The notes under the pieces were generated by a model that was not told where the DNA came from, did not search any database, and was given only the letters and a program-made list of their open reading frames with translations. This document shows, in pieces, positions 42,587 through 51,316 of a stretch of 64,000 nt of DNA; position 1 is the first letter of the stretch; the number at the start of each line of letters is the position of its first letter. Location: the NCBI GenBank assembly GCA_002737445.1, contig NSIR01000007.1, positions 1-64,000 on the forward strand, read 5' to 3'. The position numbers and the translations under genes were made by a program. Source of the stretch: Nitrosarchaeum sp. (GTDB lineage Archaea; Thermoproteota; Nitrososphaeria; Nitrososphaerales; Nitrosopumilaceae).

Positions 42587-42890
42587 ATGTTAAATTTCAA
42601 AATAATTGAAATAGATATTTTTGAAAATTTATTTTTTGGAAACGTTGAATTTCATAATGATGATTGCAAAGTAAATATACAAAATGAAAAAAAAGTAAGG
42701 TTCTCAAATTACCATTTAATATAATTCCAAAAAAATGATTATGAGTTTCATATGATCTGGAGAATTATTTGTAGAAGATTATCTAACATATGATAAAGAA
42801 TCAGAATGGCTTGAGATTGATTCGGATAAAATTACATATCATTTAGCTGATCATCAAGATCAATTCGATGTGATTGAGATAATGGACTAG
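42587..42890 (+). pseudogene. Decayed ORF between amoB and the next gene
   Basis: ATG at 42587 opens a 45-codon frame (MLNFKIIEIDIFENLFFG...) that stops at 42724. Later, in another frame, a 45-codon run to the stop at 42890 (ELFVEDYLTYDKESEWLEIDSDKITYHLADHQDQ) has no start codon. The protein-like, acidic composition of both pieces suggests one ancestral gene with a frameshift, but this could also be two unrelated short frames. Confidence 0.4.
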
Positions 42891-42931
42891 CAACAGAAAG
42901 AACTTTAAGTGATCTTTCAAAAATTCATCAT

Positions 42932-43456
42932 ATGAATTGGCCAGGTATGGGAGATCCGTACAAAAGAAAAAAGACTTTAAGATTTTTGGCTTTGAGTGCA
43001 GGTATTGGAGCTATCGCAGTTTTGATTACAGTGTTAGTTGTAAATCCATTGATTGGTGAACAACCTCGTAGTGCTTGTATAGGCAATATTCAAAAAAATT
43101 GGAAAATATCATTTACTGTTGAACTATATGTAGATAATCAAAAAGCAGAGATTCCATCAAATGTAGGATTTATGGAAGGTGGATGTCAAAGGGCAATTTA
43201 CACGCTTACTGATGATGGAACAGTTTATGCAGAGTGGAAAGAAAATCCTCAGTTTGAAATTGGGCATTTTTTATGGATTTTTAAATTTCCTCTAAGAGAT
43301 ATGGATGAATTAAAGTCAAAGATATTTGTAAACGGCATAGAATCTGAGAATTTTATCAGTACACCATTACAGGATGGATACCACTACAAGGGCATGTTTA
43401 CTTCAAAAGCATATGATGAAGCAAAAGACAAGGACTACTTGCCTCCTCAAAACTAA
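42932..43456 (+). CDS. Membrane-anchored protein near the amo cluster
   Basis: A 174-residue protein with a charged N-terminal cytoplasmic stub (WPGMGDPYKRKKTLRF), one transmembrane helix (LALSAGIGAIAVLITVLVVNPLI), and an extracytoplasmic domain with two cysteines (SACIGN and GGCQRA) that may be disulfide-bonded. The C-terminal end is acidic. It is not recognised. It lies 442 bp behind amoB on the same strand, beside the AmoY/AmoZ-like genes, so an AMO-related role is possible but only inferred. Confidence 0.65.
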   Translation: MNWPGMGDPYKRKKTLRFLALSAGIGAIAVLITVLVVNPLIGEQPRSACIGNIQKNWKISFTVELYVDNQKAEIPSNVGFMEGGCQRAIYTLTDDGTVYAEWKENPQFEIGHFLWIFKFPLRDMDELKSKIFVNGIESENFISTPLQDGYHYKGMFTSKAYDEAKDKDYLPPQN

Positions 43457-43563
43457 AAGATATAAGATATCCCAAAATTTAATTCATATTTGAAAAAAAA
43501 TTCAAAATGGTACAAGTAGACTTTGGAAAGAATTTAAAAATAATGAAAAGAAAGGAAAATAAC

Positions 43564-43833
43564 TTACCAGTATTTACCGTTGTCTGGAATTAGACCAATA
43601 CCTTCTCTTTCAAAGTGTCTATCTAATTCATCGACCCATCTTTCACGGTTGTCTTTGTAAGCCCATCCGTGTACACGTAACCAGAATGAGATAATTCCAA
43701 GAAGGAATACTGAAAACATTATGGTTCCGAAGATGTAAATCATTACATCATAAAATAATGGATCATAGTTTGGTCCTAACTGACCTGTAATTGAAGACAG
43801 GATGCTTAGGAAAGTTCCTACTATAGGAGTCAT
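43564..43833 (-). CDS. Small membrane protein, candidate AMO accessory subunit (AmoY/AmoZ type)
   Basis: An 89-residue protein with one or two hydrophobic segments (about residues 24-52, including FYDVMIYIFGTIMFSVFLLGIISFWL) and an acidic soluble C-terminus (ERWVDELDRHFEREGIGLIPDNGKYW). In Nitrosopumilus-type genomes, two small conserved membrane genes near amo were named AmoY and AmoZ as additional AMO subunits in 2023 work on Nitrososphaera viennensis, as I recall. I cannot say which of the two this one is. Confidence 0.6.
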   Translation of the reverse strand: MTPIVGTFLSILSSITGQLGPNYDPLFYDVMIYIFGTIMFSVFLLGIISFWLRVHGWAYKDNRERWVDELDRHFEREGIGLIPDNGKYW

Positions 43834-43943
43834 TGTATATTTGCCTCAATTTGTGCGATATATACATTTCTTTTATTATAAAAATATACGAGTATAGTAT
43901 TCACTAGGACAATCAAATAAAATAAGAGAAAAATAAGATTTTT

Positions 43944-44276
43944 TTATCCTCTACCCATTGCTGCGTATTTACCAGATCTTCCTTTAAGGAAGAGAGCTCC
44001 TGCGACACCACCAAAGAGAGCACCTGCAATTGCAGCTGCGCCCAAAACACCACCTGCATCAAGATAAGGTGTACCTGATCCAGCTCCTGGATTAGATTGT
44101 GCTGATTCGACTCTTCGTGTTTGAATCTCTAGGGCTTCTTCTAATGTGTATTGTCCGGTTTCTCCTTTGGAACCAACGCTACCCATGTATTGTGCAAATA
44201 CGATTACATCGTCTGCATAGTAACCAATGGTAAATACTGCGATCAAGGATACTGCTAGAAGTATTTTTGTATTCAT
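43944..44276 (-). CDS. Small membrane protein, second AMO accessory candidate (AmoY/AmoZ type)
   Basis: A 110-residue protein with an N-terminal signal-anchor (ILLAVSLIAVFTIGYYADDVIVF), a charged middle (TGQYTLEEALEIQTRRVESAQS), and a Gly/Ala-rich C-terminal helix (GGVLGAAAIAGALFGGVAGALFLKGRSGKYAAMGRG). The Gly/Ala helix with GxxxG motifs suggests tight helix packing in a membrane complex. It is encoded 110 bp from the preceding candidate on the same strand; the two probably belong to one transcription unit. Confidence 0.6.
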   Translation of the reverse strand: MNTKILLAVSLIAVFTIGYYADDVIVFAQYMGSVGSKGETGQYTLEEALEIQTRRVESAQSNPGAGSGTPYLDAGGVLGAAAIAGALFGGVAGALFLKGRSGKYAAMGRG

Positions 44277-44401
44277 ACTGTTTACCTGTTCGATTCAATC
44301 TATTGTACATATTTAACTTTTATTCTATAGCTAGAAATGCAAAATTATGTACGAAGTTCGGAATAAGCAACGTTTAATTTTGTTTTAAAATCAGGATTAT
44401 T

Positions 44402-44851
44402 ATGGGTAGATTACACACACACAGACACGGAAAGTCACATACAATAAGACCAGCTGTACTTACTGTACCATCATGGGTTACACTTAGTTCCAAAGAAATA
44501 GAAGAGTTGGTTGTAAAATACTCTAAAGATGGACTTACACCAAGTCAAATTGGATTAAAACTCAGAGATCAACATTCAATTCCGCTGATTAAAGTAATCA
44601 CAAAGAAAAGTATTGGAAAGATATTAGAAGAAAATAATCTCAGAGCAGAAATGCCAGAAGATTTAGACAACATTGTAAGAAAAGCAGTAGGTCTTCAAAA
44701 ACATCTGAAGACAAACAAGGGAGATAATAGAAATGTTAGATCCCTTGAGTTAATTGAGGCAAAAGTGCATAGACTTTCAGTCTACTACAAAAGAATAGAT
44801 CGGATTCCTAAAAATTGGAAATATAAATCAGTAGTTGCTCAATTAGAGTAA
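44402..44851 (+). CDS. rps15: Ribosomal protein uS15
   Basis: A 149-residue small-subunit protein of the archaeal/eukaryal S15 type: GRLHTHRHGKSHTIRP at the start, GLTPSQIGLKLRDQHSIP, LRAEMPEDLDNIVRKAVGLQKHL, and the uS15 core NKGDNRNVRSLELIEAKVHRLSVYYKR. It begins a tight operon with recJ-like, pcc1, serS, rps3a and a COG1325 gene. The next gene starts at its last base. Confidence 0.95.
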   Translation: MGRLHTHRHGKSHTIRPAVLTVPSWVTLSSKEIEELVVKYSKDGLTPSQIGLKLRDQHSIPLIKVITKKSIGKILEENNLRAEMPEDLDNIVRKAVGLQKHLKTNKGDNRNVRSLELIEAKVHRLSVYYKRIDRIPKNWKYKSVVAQLE

Positions 44852-46272
44852 TGACAAAAACTCTAGATGAATCTCTTTCTTATTTCAAAGATAAAATTTT
44901 AGATTGTATAAAAACAAAAAAATCAATTTCAGTTACAACTCACATTGATTGTGATGGATTAACATCAGGTAGCATAATTACAAAAGCTTTGATCAGAGCA
45001 GGTGCAAAATGCACGGTTAGAACTTCAAAAGAATTTAATAAAAAAGTAATTGACGTAATGAAAAAAGATTCAAGAGATTTTCACATAATTACAGATCTTG
45101 CAAGTGGTTTTGCACAGCATTTAGATGAATCATTTGGAGAAAATTGGATCGTATTAGATCATCATCAAATATCAGAAAAAGAATATGATAATCAAAAAGT
45201 TATCAATGCATGGAAATACAAAATGGATGGAGGTACAGAAATTTGTGCCGGAGGAATGGCATATCTTGCAGCAATGGCATTAAATGATAAAAATTTAGAT
45301 TTATCTGCAATAGCTGTTGTTTCAGCTTTAGGAGATAGACAAGATCAAGGTGAAAGAAAATCACTTATTGGAAAAAATTATGAAATTGCAAATATTGCAA
45401 AAGAAGAAGGATTGATAGACATTGATCTGGATTTACTGCTAGTTGGAAGAGAGACTAGAGCACTTCCAGATGCATTGGCATTTACATCACAGCCATTTAT
45501 TGAGGGTCTAACTTGGAATAGAGATGCATGTCTTTCACTTTTGAATTCTTCTGGAATTAAACTAAAAGAAGGAGGTAGATGGAGAGTTGCAGCCGAGCTA
45601 AATGATGAAGAAAAAAGATCAGTTATTGAAACTATTACAAAATTTACGTCTGGAAAAAATGCAACGGAGATAATGGCAGAATTGATTGGGTATACGTATA
45701 CATTTCCCAGAGAAGATAAAATGAGTTTCTTACGAGATGGGAGAGAATTTTCAACAGTGCTCAATTCATGTGGAAGAATTAGTAGATCAGGAGTTGGAAT
45801 TGCAATTTGTATTGGAGATAGAAATAAGATCCTAAGAGAAGGGGAAACAATTCTTACAGATTATAGAAAAATGATTAGAGAATATATGAATATTTTAACA
45901 AATGAAAGATGGAGAGTTTCAGAAAGTAAAACTTGTGTTATGGTAAATGCTGAAGGAATTGTTCCAGAAATGATGACAGGTACAATTTCATCCCTAATAG
46001 CAGGATCACCAAAGAATGCAGGTAAAATTGTTATTTTAAGAACAGGTGGTGAAGAAAATACTATCAAATTTTCATCAAGGAAGTCATTTGGTTGCAAATC
46101 AGAAATTAATCTAAGTGAATTAATGAAGACGGGTGCTGAGAAATTTGACGGTGTTGGAGGAGGTCATAATGCAGCAGCAGGAGCAAAAATAACTAAAGAC
46201 AAATTAGATGAATTTCTAGATTATTTGGAAATAAATGTCGTTAACATGTCAAGTACAGGTAATTCTCAATAA
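44851..46272 (+). CDS. DHH-family phosphoesterase, archaeal RecJ-like (GAN) nuclease
   Basis: A 473-residue protein. The DHH domain has THIDCDGLTSGSIITKAL (motif near residue 28) and VLDHHQISE (DHH motif near 104), followed by an insertion, and a DHHA1 domain with the family-specific GGGHNAAAGAKI near the end. Archaeal versions of this family bind the GINS replication complex and act as 5'-3' single-strand exonucleases. The position after uS15 and before pcc1 is a conserved archaeal arrangement. It overlaps pcc1 by 38 bp. Confidence 0.9.
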   Translation: MTKTLDESLSYFKDKILDCIKTKKSISVTTHIDCDGLTSGSIITKALIRAGAKCTVRTSKEFNKKVIDVMKKDSRDFHIITDLASGFAQHLDESFGENWIVLDHHQISEKEYDNQKVINAWKYKMDGGTEICAGGMAYLAAMALNDKNLDLSAIAVVSALGDRQDQGERKSLIGKNYEIANIAKEEGLIDIDLDLLLVGRETRALPDALAFTSQPFIEGLTWNRDACLSLLNSSGIKLKEGGRWRVAAELNDEEKRSVIETITKFTSGKNATEIMAELIGYTYTFPREDKMSFLRDGREFSTVLNSCGRISRSGVGIAICIGDRNKILREGETILTDYRKMIREYMNILTNERWRVSESKTCVMVNAEGIVPEMMTGTISSLIAGSPKNAGKIVILRTGGEENTIKFSSRKSFGCKSEINLSELMKTGAEKFDGVGGGHNAAAGAKITKDKLDEFLDYLEINVVNMSSTGNSQ

Positions 46273-46477
46273 TCTTTCAAAAGAAAAGGCAGAAACTGTA
46301 AAAAAAGCATTGGAGCCAGATAATGTAAATTTTCCAGAAGGATTGAGTCTTTGTGTTGAAAATTTTGACAACAAACTAGTTTTTAATTTTGTATGTAATG
46401 AAAGTATGAAAAAATTAATTAATACTATTGATGAAGTTTTAGAACACGTACAGGTTGCATTAAAGGTGATTGAATAA
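46235..46477 (+). CDS. pcc1: KEOPS complex subunit Pcc1
   Basis: An 80-residue ferredoxin-like protein: an alternating strand (QVQVILNNLSKEKAETVKKALEPDNVNFPEG), a second strand pair with LSLCVENFDNKLVFNFVC, and a helix (SMKKLINTIDEVLEHVQVALKVIE). Pcc1 is the dimerisation hub of KEOPS, which adds t6A to tRNA with Kae1, Bud32 and Cgi121. Its neighbours in archaea often include uS15 and RecJ-like genes, as here. Confidence 0.85.
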   Translation: MSLTCQVQVILNNLSKEKAETVKKALEPDNVNFPEGLSLCVENFDNKLVFNFVCNESMKKLINTIDEVLEHVQVALKVIE

Positions 46478-47739
46478 TGTTAGATCCAAAAATAATCAAA
46501 GAGAATCCTCAAATTATTAGAAATATGCTCAAAGCAAGATCAGTTGAATTTGATTTTGATGAATTAATAGATTCAGATCAAAAAAGAAGGGAACTAATAT
46601 TAAAAACAGATGAGTTACGAAAAAAGAAAAATCAAATAGCATTAGAAATTTCTCAAAAAAAGAAAATCGGTGAAGATATTGCATTGATTTTATCTGAAAT
46701 GAAAATTATTACAGAGGAATTAACAAAATTAGAATTATTACAACAAGAAATTGAAAAAAAATATTCAAAATTGGCATTAACTATTCCAAATTTAATTCAT
46801 GAATCAGTACCTATTGGAAATGCAGAAATTGCAAATAAAGAAATAAAAAAATGGGGTAAAATACCTGAATTTAATTTTAAGATAAATGATCATATTGATA
46901 TTTCTGAAAACTTGAATCTAGTTGATCTTGAAAGAGCTGCTAAAGTTGCAGGTGCAAGATTTTATTATTTGAAAAATGATCTAGTGCGATTAAATCAATC
47001 TTTAATTCATTATGCATTAGATTTTCTTGCAGAAAAAAATTACTCTCTAATTCAACCGCCATATATGATTAATAGACAATCTATGGAAGGTGCGATAATA
47101 GCTGATGATTTTGAAGAAGTCATATACAAAATTGAAAATGAAGATCTATACATGATTGGAACATCAGAACATGCAATGGTTGCCATGCATTCTGGTGAAA
47201 TTATTGATGGAAAAGATCTGCCATTAAGATATGCAGGAGTTAGTCCATGTTTTAGAAAAGAAGCAGGCGCACATGGAAGAGATCAAAAAGGTATTTTCAG
47301 AGTTCATCAATTTGATAAAATAGAGCAATTTGTTTTTACACGTCCAGAGGAATCTTGGAAAGAACATGAGCGCATGTTATCAATTGCTGAGAATTTTTAC
47401 CAAAATTTAGAGATCCCATACAAAGTGATGCTTCTATCATCAGTAGATATGGGAAAAGTGTCTGCTAAAACATATGATATAGAAGCCTGGATGGCAGGAC
47501 AAAATGCATACAGAGAAATTGTTTCATGTTCAAATTGTTTGGATTATCAGGCTAGAAGATTAAAGATCAGATTTAGAGAGAAAACAAATGAAGAAACACA
47601 ATATTTGCATACATTAAACAGTACACTAGTTGCCACATCACGTGTTTTAGTTTCAATAATGGAAAATTTTCAAACTAAAGATGGACATATTGTAATTCCA
47701 AAAGTTTTACAAAAATACATGGGCAAAAAAATAATCTAG
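46477..47739 (+). CDS. serS: Seryl-tRNA synthetase
   Basis: A 420-residue class II synthetase of the common (bacterial/most archaeal) type. The N-terminal coiled-coil arm (about residues 25-105) is followed by the catalytic core with FYYLKNDLVRLNQSLIHYALDFL, ISPCFRKEAGAHGRDQKGIFRVHQFDKIEQFVF-type motif 2, and motif 3 in the TLNSTLVATSRVLVSIMENFQ segment. It starts at the last base of pcc1 and is part of the same operon. Confidence 0.95.
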   Translation: MLDPKIIKENPQIIRNMLKARSVEFDFDELIDSDQKRRELILKTDELRKKKNQIALEISQKKKIGEDIALILSEMKIITEELTKLELLQQEIEKKYSKLALTIPNLIHESVPIGNAEIANKEIKKWGKIPEFNFKINDHIDISENLNLVDLERAAKVAGARFYYLKNDLVRLNQSLIHYALDFLAEKNYSLIQPPYMINRQSMEGAIIADDFEEVIYKIENEDLYMIGTSEHAMVAMHSGEIIDGKDLPLRYAGVSPCFRKEAGAHGRDQKGIFRVHQFDKIEQFVFTRPEESWKEHERMLSIAENFYQNLEIPYKVMLLSSVDMGKVSAKTYDIEAWMAGQNAYREIVSCSNCLDYQARRLKIRFREKTNEETQYLHTLNSTLVATSRVLVSIMENFQTKDGHIVIPKVLQKYMGKKII

Positions 47740-47744
47740 TCGCA

Positions 47745-47760
47745 TACCCTTATATTTTGG
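47745..47760 (+). promoter_or_regulatory. Promoter of the eS1 gene
   Basis: ATACCCTTATATTTTGG, identical over 17 bases to the sequence at 8275-8291 in front of a winged-helix gene. It lies 20-35 bp before the TTG start of eS1 and gives this gene its own promoter inside the operon. Confidence 0.55.
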
Positions 47761-47779
47761 ATTCAAAGGTCGTTAATAA

Positions 47780-48391
47780 TTGGCACGTAGAAAAGGACGA
47801 GTAAAGGACAAATGGCGAGAAAAGAAATGGGTAACAGTTAGCGCACCAGATTCGTTTAACAATGTTCCAATTGCATATGTTCCAATTACTGATGAAAAGA
47901 ATGCAGTAGGTAGAGTGTTGGAAGTAACTTTGTATGATATTTTGAAAGGTGATCCATCACAACATCAATACAAAATGTACTTTCAAATTAACAAAGTTGA
48001 TGGAGATAAAGCTACTACTATTTTTAAGAGATATGAATATTCCAAAGAATTTTTACGTAGTTTAGTTAGACGTGGTTCATCTAGAATAAATTTCTCTATA
48101 GATATTAAAACTAAAGATGGATATGTATTTAGAATTAAAGTTCTAGCACTCACACATAGACAACTTAACACATCTAGACAACATGCATTAAGATTGATTG
48201 CAAGAGACATAATTAACAATACAGTACCTCAAATGACAATTGATCAATTTGTTCAGGCTACATGTTACAGTAAAATTAATTCAGACATAATGGCTGGATT
48301 TAAGAAAGTTATCAGAGTTAGACATGTAGGTCTTGAAAAAGTTAAACTTGTCAGAACTGCAGAAAAAGAAATAGCATTACTTGAAGCATAA
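47780..48391 (+). CDS. rps3a: Ribosomal protein eS1 (S3Ae)
   Basis: A 203-residue protein: ARRKGRVKDKWREKKWVTVSAPDSFNNVPIAYVPI at the start, GRVLEVTLYDILKGDPSQHQYKMYFQINKVDG, and the family segment FLRSLVRRGSSRINFSIDIKTKDGY. The TTG start sits directly before ARRKGR. It carries a conserved archaeal promoter-like element upstream, so it may be transcribed independently of serS. Confidence 0.95.
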   Translation: MARRKGRVKDKWREKKWVTVSAPDSFNNVPIAYVPITDEKNAVGRVLEVTLYDILKGDPSQHQYKMYFQINKVDGDKATTIFKRYEYSKEFLRSLVRRGSSRINFSIDIKTKDGYVFRIKVLALTHRQLNTSRQHALRLIARDIINNTVPQMTIDQFVQATCYSKINSDIMAGFKKVIRVRHVGLEKVKLVRTAEKEIALLEA

Positions 48392-48405
48392 ACAAGATTG
48401 ACTTT

Positions 48406-48840
48406 TTGCATATAATGATAGACAAAATTGAAGTTACAATTGATGTAATAATTCATGCTACAGAAGATATTTCAAAATTCATACAATCTTTTGAAAAAGT
48501 GTTTGAATTGAATCAAGGCATTACATTTAATGAGACTATTGGTCATTTTGAAAATCCTATAACAATAATAAATGTAAAAATTGAAAAAAATCAGGCTCAA
48601 AAGTTTGTTGAAAAATTAGTAGTGTCATTATCAAAAGAGCAGATCAATGAATTGATTGAACAGATAGATGAAAGAACCGTAGATTCCAGATGTCATATTA
48701 GATTTGGTAAGCAAGAATTCATCAAGGGAAATTTAGTGTTTAAGGAAAAAGATGCAATAAAATTAAAAATTTATACTCCAATTTACAATAAAAAAGACAC
48801 AGTCAAAATATTCAGCAAAATATTCCAAGTTGCCAACTAG
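48406..48840 (+). CDS. COG1325-type RNA-binding protein
   Basis: A 144-residue protein of the archaeal RNA-binding DUF54/COG1325 family: VTIDVIIHATEDISKFIQSFEKVFEL, a second strand-helix unit with ITIINVKIEKNQAQKFVEKLVVSLSKEQINELIEQIDERT, and the family end RFGKQEFIKGNLVFKEKDAIKLKIYTPIY. An ATG four codons in is also possible as the start. It ends the operon, 15 bp behind rps3a. Confidence 0.75.
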   Translation: MHIMIDKIEVTIDVIIHATEDISKFIQSFEKVFELNQGITFNETIGHFENPITIINVKIEKNQAQKFVEKLVVSLSKEQINELIEQIDERTVDSRCHIRFGKQEFIKGNLVFKEKDAIKLKIYTPIYNKKDTVKIFSKIFQVAN

Positions 48841-48869
48841 ATTAAATAGAAAGATAAGATAATTTAATT

Positions 48870-48945
48870 TGGGAATGAGGAGATAATAGCCGCTCCAGTC
48901 TGAGCTAACGCTTTGATGACGCCGCGACGAACCGACCCCATTTTT
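48870..48945 (+). ncRNA. Candidate C/D box sRNA
   Basis: In a G+C-rich gap the boxes occur in order: ATGAGGA (48875-48881, C-like with one mismatch), CTGA (48900-48903, D'), TGATGA (48914-48919, C') and CCGA (48932-48935, D-like). The C'-to-D spacing is exactly 12 nt, typical of archaeal guides. Two boxes deviate from consensus. No guide target could be named by eye. Confidence 0.45.
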
Positions 48946-49025
48946 GAATTGATGTCAGCATTAGACGTTTTTTTACCTACAAATCATGGGATTATTTTAA
49001 ATACGGATAAACGACGTCTTCTTTC

Positions 49026-50483
49026 GTGTCAGATTATGACGTCATAATAGCAGGAGGTGGATTGGCAGGCACTATTGCTGCTCAGTCGGTTTCACATTAT
49101 TCTAATCAAGGATTAAAAATTCTAGTAATTGATAGAAATTCATCAAACTTACCTGGAATGAAAAGTATAGCAGGTTGGGTTTGTGGAGATGCAGTAAGTA
49201 AAGAAGCTGTAGATTTCATGGCAGAGCGAATAAAAGTAAATTGGACTGAACCAGAAATTGAACATAAGGTAAAGGGAGTAATGGCATTTTCGCCGGATAA
49301 AGAAACATCAATTCCATTTGATGGTGCAGGATATATGTTAAATAGACAAGTTTTGCCACAACGCCAAAATGAAAGAACATTGGCAATGGGTGTAGATTTT
49401 GATTTTGAAATTAATCTTACAGAATTATTGTATGATGGTAATCAAGTGGTTGGAGTTAAAGGAATGGACAATAAAACAAAAACTCCTTACAAAAAAACAG
49501 GTAAAGTCGTAATTGATGCAACTGGAATGACATCTATGCTTCGCAATCAAATTTCCAATACAACAAAGATGGAAAGAAAAGTAGATCGTAAAGACATAGA
49601 ATCAACAGGAAGACATATCATGCATTTTGAGGATGGTGTGGAAGATCTTACGGAATTTGATCCTAATTATTGCATAATTCATCTTGATCAAGATATTGCT
49701 CCAGGAGGATATGGATGGGTATTTCCAAAAGGAAAAAATAAAGTCAATATTGGTTTAGGGGTTGAAAAAACATTACTTGAAAAAAGAAATCAAAGATTAG
49801 GAAAAAAGGACAACGTATCAATGTTGATAAATCAATATCTTGAAAGAAATCATTCCATAAAAAATCCAAAACTTTCTCAAGAAGATCAAGATACGAATAA
49901 TGCAACAGGTAATTTTCAAGTCTCAGTGAGAAGACAAAATGATTGTATGGTTGCAAATGGATTTGTAATAGTTGGAGATTCTGCATGGATGCCAAAACCA
50001 CTTGATGCAGGAGGTATTGGTCCTGCACTAGTTGCAGGAACTATTGTTGGAAAATGTGTAGTTGAAGCAATTCAATCAGGAGATGTTACTGAGAAAGGAT
50101 TATGGAAATACAATAAAGAATTCATTAATGAATATGGTTACAAAACAGCAGGACTTGAAATTTTTAGAAGATTAATTCAAACTCTTACTAATGAACAAAT
50201 TAGTTATGGTATGAAGCACTTTTTAGGAAATCTAGATGTAGAATCTATTGCAAAAGGAGAGCACCCAGATTTTTCCAGTGTTACAAAATTAGGAATGCTG
50301 ATTAGAGGTGCACTAAATAAAAAACTTGCTGACGGATTACGTTTCACTACAGAACAAAATAGACTTTTGACAAAACATTATTACGAATATCCAGATACAC
50401 CTGATGGATTTAACAATTGGAGTAAAAAACTACATGTGATTCTAGATGAATCTAATGTCAAATTACCACAATATCAAAACTAA
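49026..50483 (+). CDS. Geranylgeranyl reductase family protein
   Basis: A 485-residue FAD-dependent reductase. It has DYDVIIAGGGLAGTIAAQS near the start (FAD GxGxxG), WVCGDAVSKEAVDFM-type motif, PGGYGWVFPKGKNKVNIGLGV near residue 220, and FVIVGDSAWMPKPLDAGGIGPALVAGTIVG near 320. Members reduce the double bonds of archaeol-type isoprenoid lipids. The GTG start gives SDYDV. It is longer than the minimal archaeal GGR and may have an extra C-terminal part. Confidence 0.9.
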   Translation: MSDYDVIIAGGGLAGTIAAQSVSHYSNQGLKILVIDRNSSNLPGMKSIAGWVCGDAVSKEAVDFMAERIKVNWTEPEIEHKVKGVMAFSPDKETSIPFDGAGYMLNRQVLPQRQNERTLAMGVDFDFEINLTELLYDGNQVVGVKGMDNKTKTPYKKTGKVVIDATGMTSMLRNQISNTTKMERKVDRKDIESTGRHIMHFEDGVEDLTEFDPNYCIIHLDQDIAPGGYGWVFPKGKNKVNIGLGVEKTLLEKRNQRLGKKDNVSMLINQYLERNHSIKNPKLSQEDQDTNNATGNFQVSVRRQNDCMVANGFVIVGDSAWMPKPLDAGGIGPALVAGTIVGKCVVEAIQSGDVTEKGLWKYNKEFINEYGYKTAGLEIFRRLIQTLTNEQISYGMKHFLGNLDVESIAKGEHPDFSSVTKLGMLIRGALNKKLADGLRFTTEQNRLLTKHYYEYPDTPDGFNNWSKKLHVILDESNVKLPQYQN

Positions 50484-50518
50484 GATTTATTTATAAACTT
50501 TATTTGTAAGAATATTAA

Positions 50519-51316
50519 TTGTCAAAAGAAATAGATTACGTTGATTGGAATAATTCTATTGAAATTTTAAACAAAGCGTATCAAGCTGATCTATTTGTAA
50601 TAATAATTGGTCCAAAAGGAACTGGAAAAACATCACTTGTGAGAAATTTTATTAAAAGTAAAAATGCAAAACTAGAATCAATAAATTTTAGCCTCAGAAC
50701 ACGAGAGAGTCATCTCATTGGTACAAAAACCTTAACAAATGGAACTGTGAGTTTCGATGAAGGTATTTTGATAAAATCAATGAGAGAAGGAAGTATACTA
50801 TATCTAGATGAAATAAATGCTGCAGAAGCTGACGTACTACTTCGATTGGATGAAGCATTGGATGATAGACGTCAAATAATTTTAAAAGAATCAACAGGGG
50901 GAACAATAAAAGCTAAACAAGGTTGGTTTGTAGTTGCAACAATAAATCCACTTACGCATACTGGAACAAAAGAGCTTCCACCACAATTACTAAGTAGATT
51001 CCCAGTTAGAATCAGTTTAGAATATCCTCCAGAAAACATAGAATTGGAAATTATCAAAAAACATGTTTCTGGAAATCATGATTCTGAAATCAGTCAAGCA
51101 ATTAAACTTGCAAATATTTTAAGACAAGCTGCTGCTGTTGAAGAATTATTTTATTCTCCTAGTTTAAGAGAAACAATAGCATTTGGAAAATTACTGGATA
51201 CTGGAATGTCTACAAAAGATTCAGCAAAAATTGTTTTTGGTAACGTGTATACACAGTGGGGTAATATTGAATATCAAAAAGTAGCTGATATCATTACCTC
51301 TATGTTTGGTAATTAA
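50519..51316 (+). CDS. MoxR-family AAA+ ATPase (CbbQ/NorQ-like)
   Basis: A 265-residue AAA+ protein: Walker A IIGPKGTGKTSLVRNF near residue 30, pre-sensor LRTRESHLIGTKTL, Walker B ILYLDEINAAEADVLLRLDEALDDRR near 100, sensor 1 VVATINPLTHTGTKELPPQLLSRF, and arginine-finger-like residues in the later helices. MoxR/CbbQ/NorQ proteins pair with VWA proteins to activate metalloenzymes; the VWA partner here starts one base downstream. The start is TTG. Confidence 0.9.
   Translation: MSKEIDYVDWNNSIEILNKAYQADLFVIIIGPKGTGKTSLVRNFIKSKNAKLESINFSLRTRESHLIGTKTLTNGTVSFDEGILIKSMREGSILYLDEINAAEADVLLRLDEALDDRRQIILKESTGGTIKAKQGWFVVATINPLTHTGTKELPPQLLSRFPVRISLEYPPENIELEIIKKHVSGNHDSEISQAIKLANILRQAAAVEELFYSPSLRETIAFGKLLDTGMSTKDSAKIVFGNVYTQWGNIEYQKVADIITSMFGN

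Noticed and set aside
48870-48945. Permuted or degenerate tRNA on the minus strand (D-arm-like TAGCTCAGACTGGAGC)
   Set aside because: No matching T-arm, acceptor or anticodon stem could be assembled in any order.
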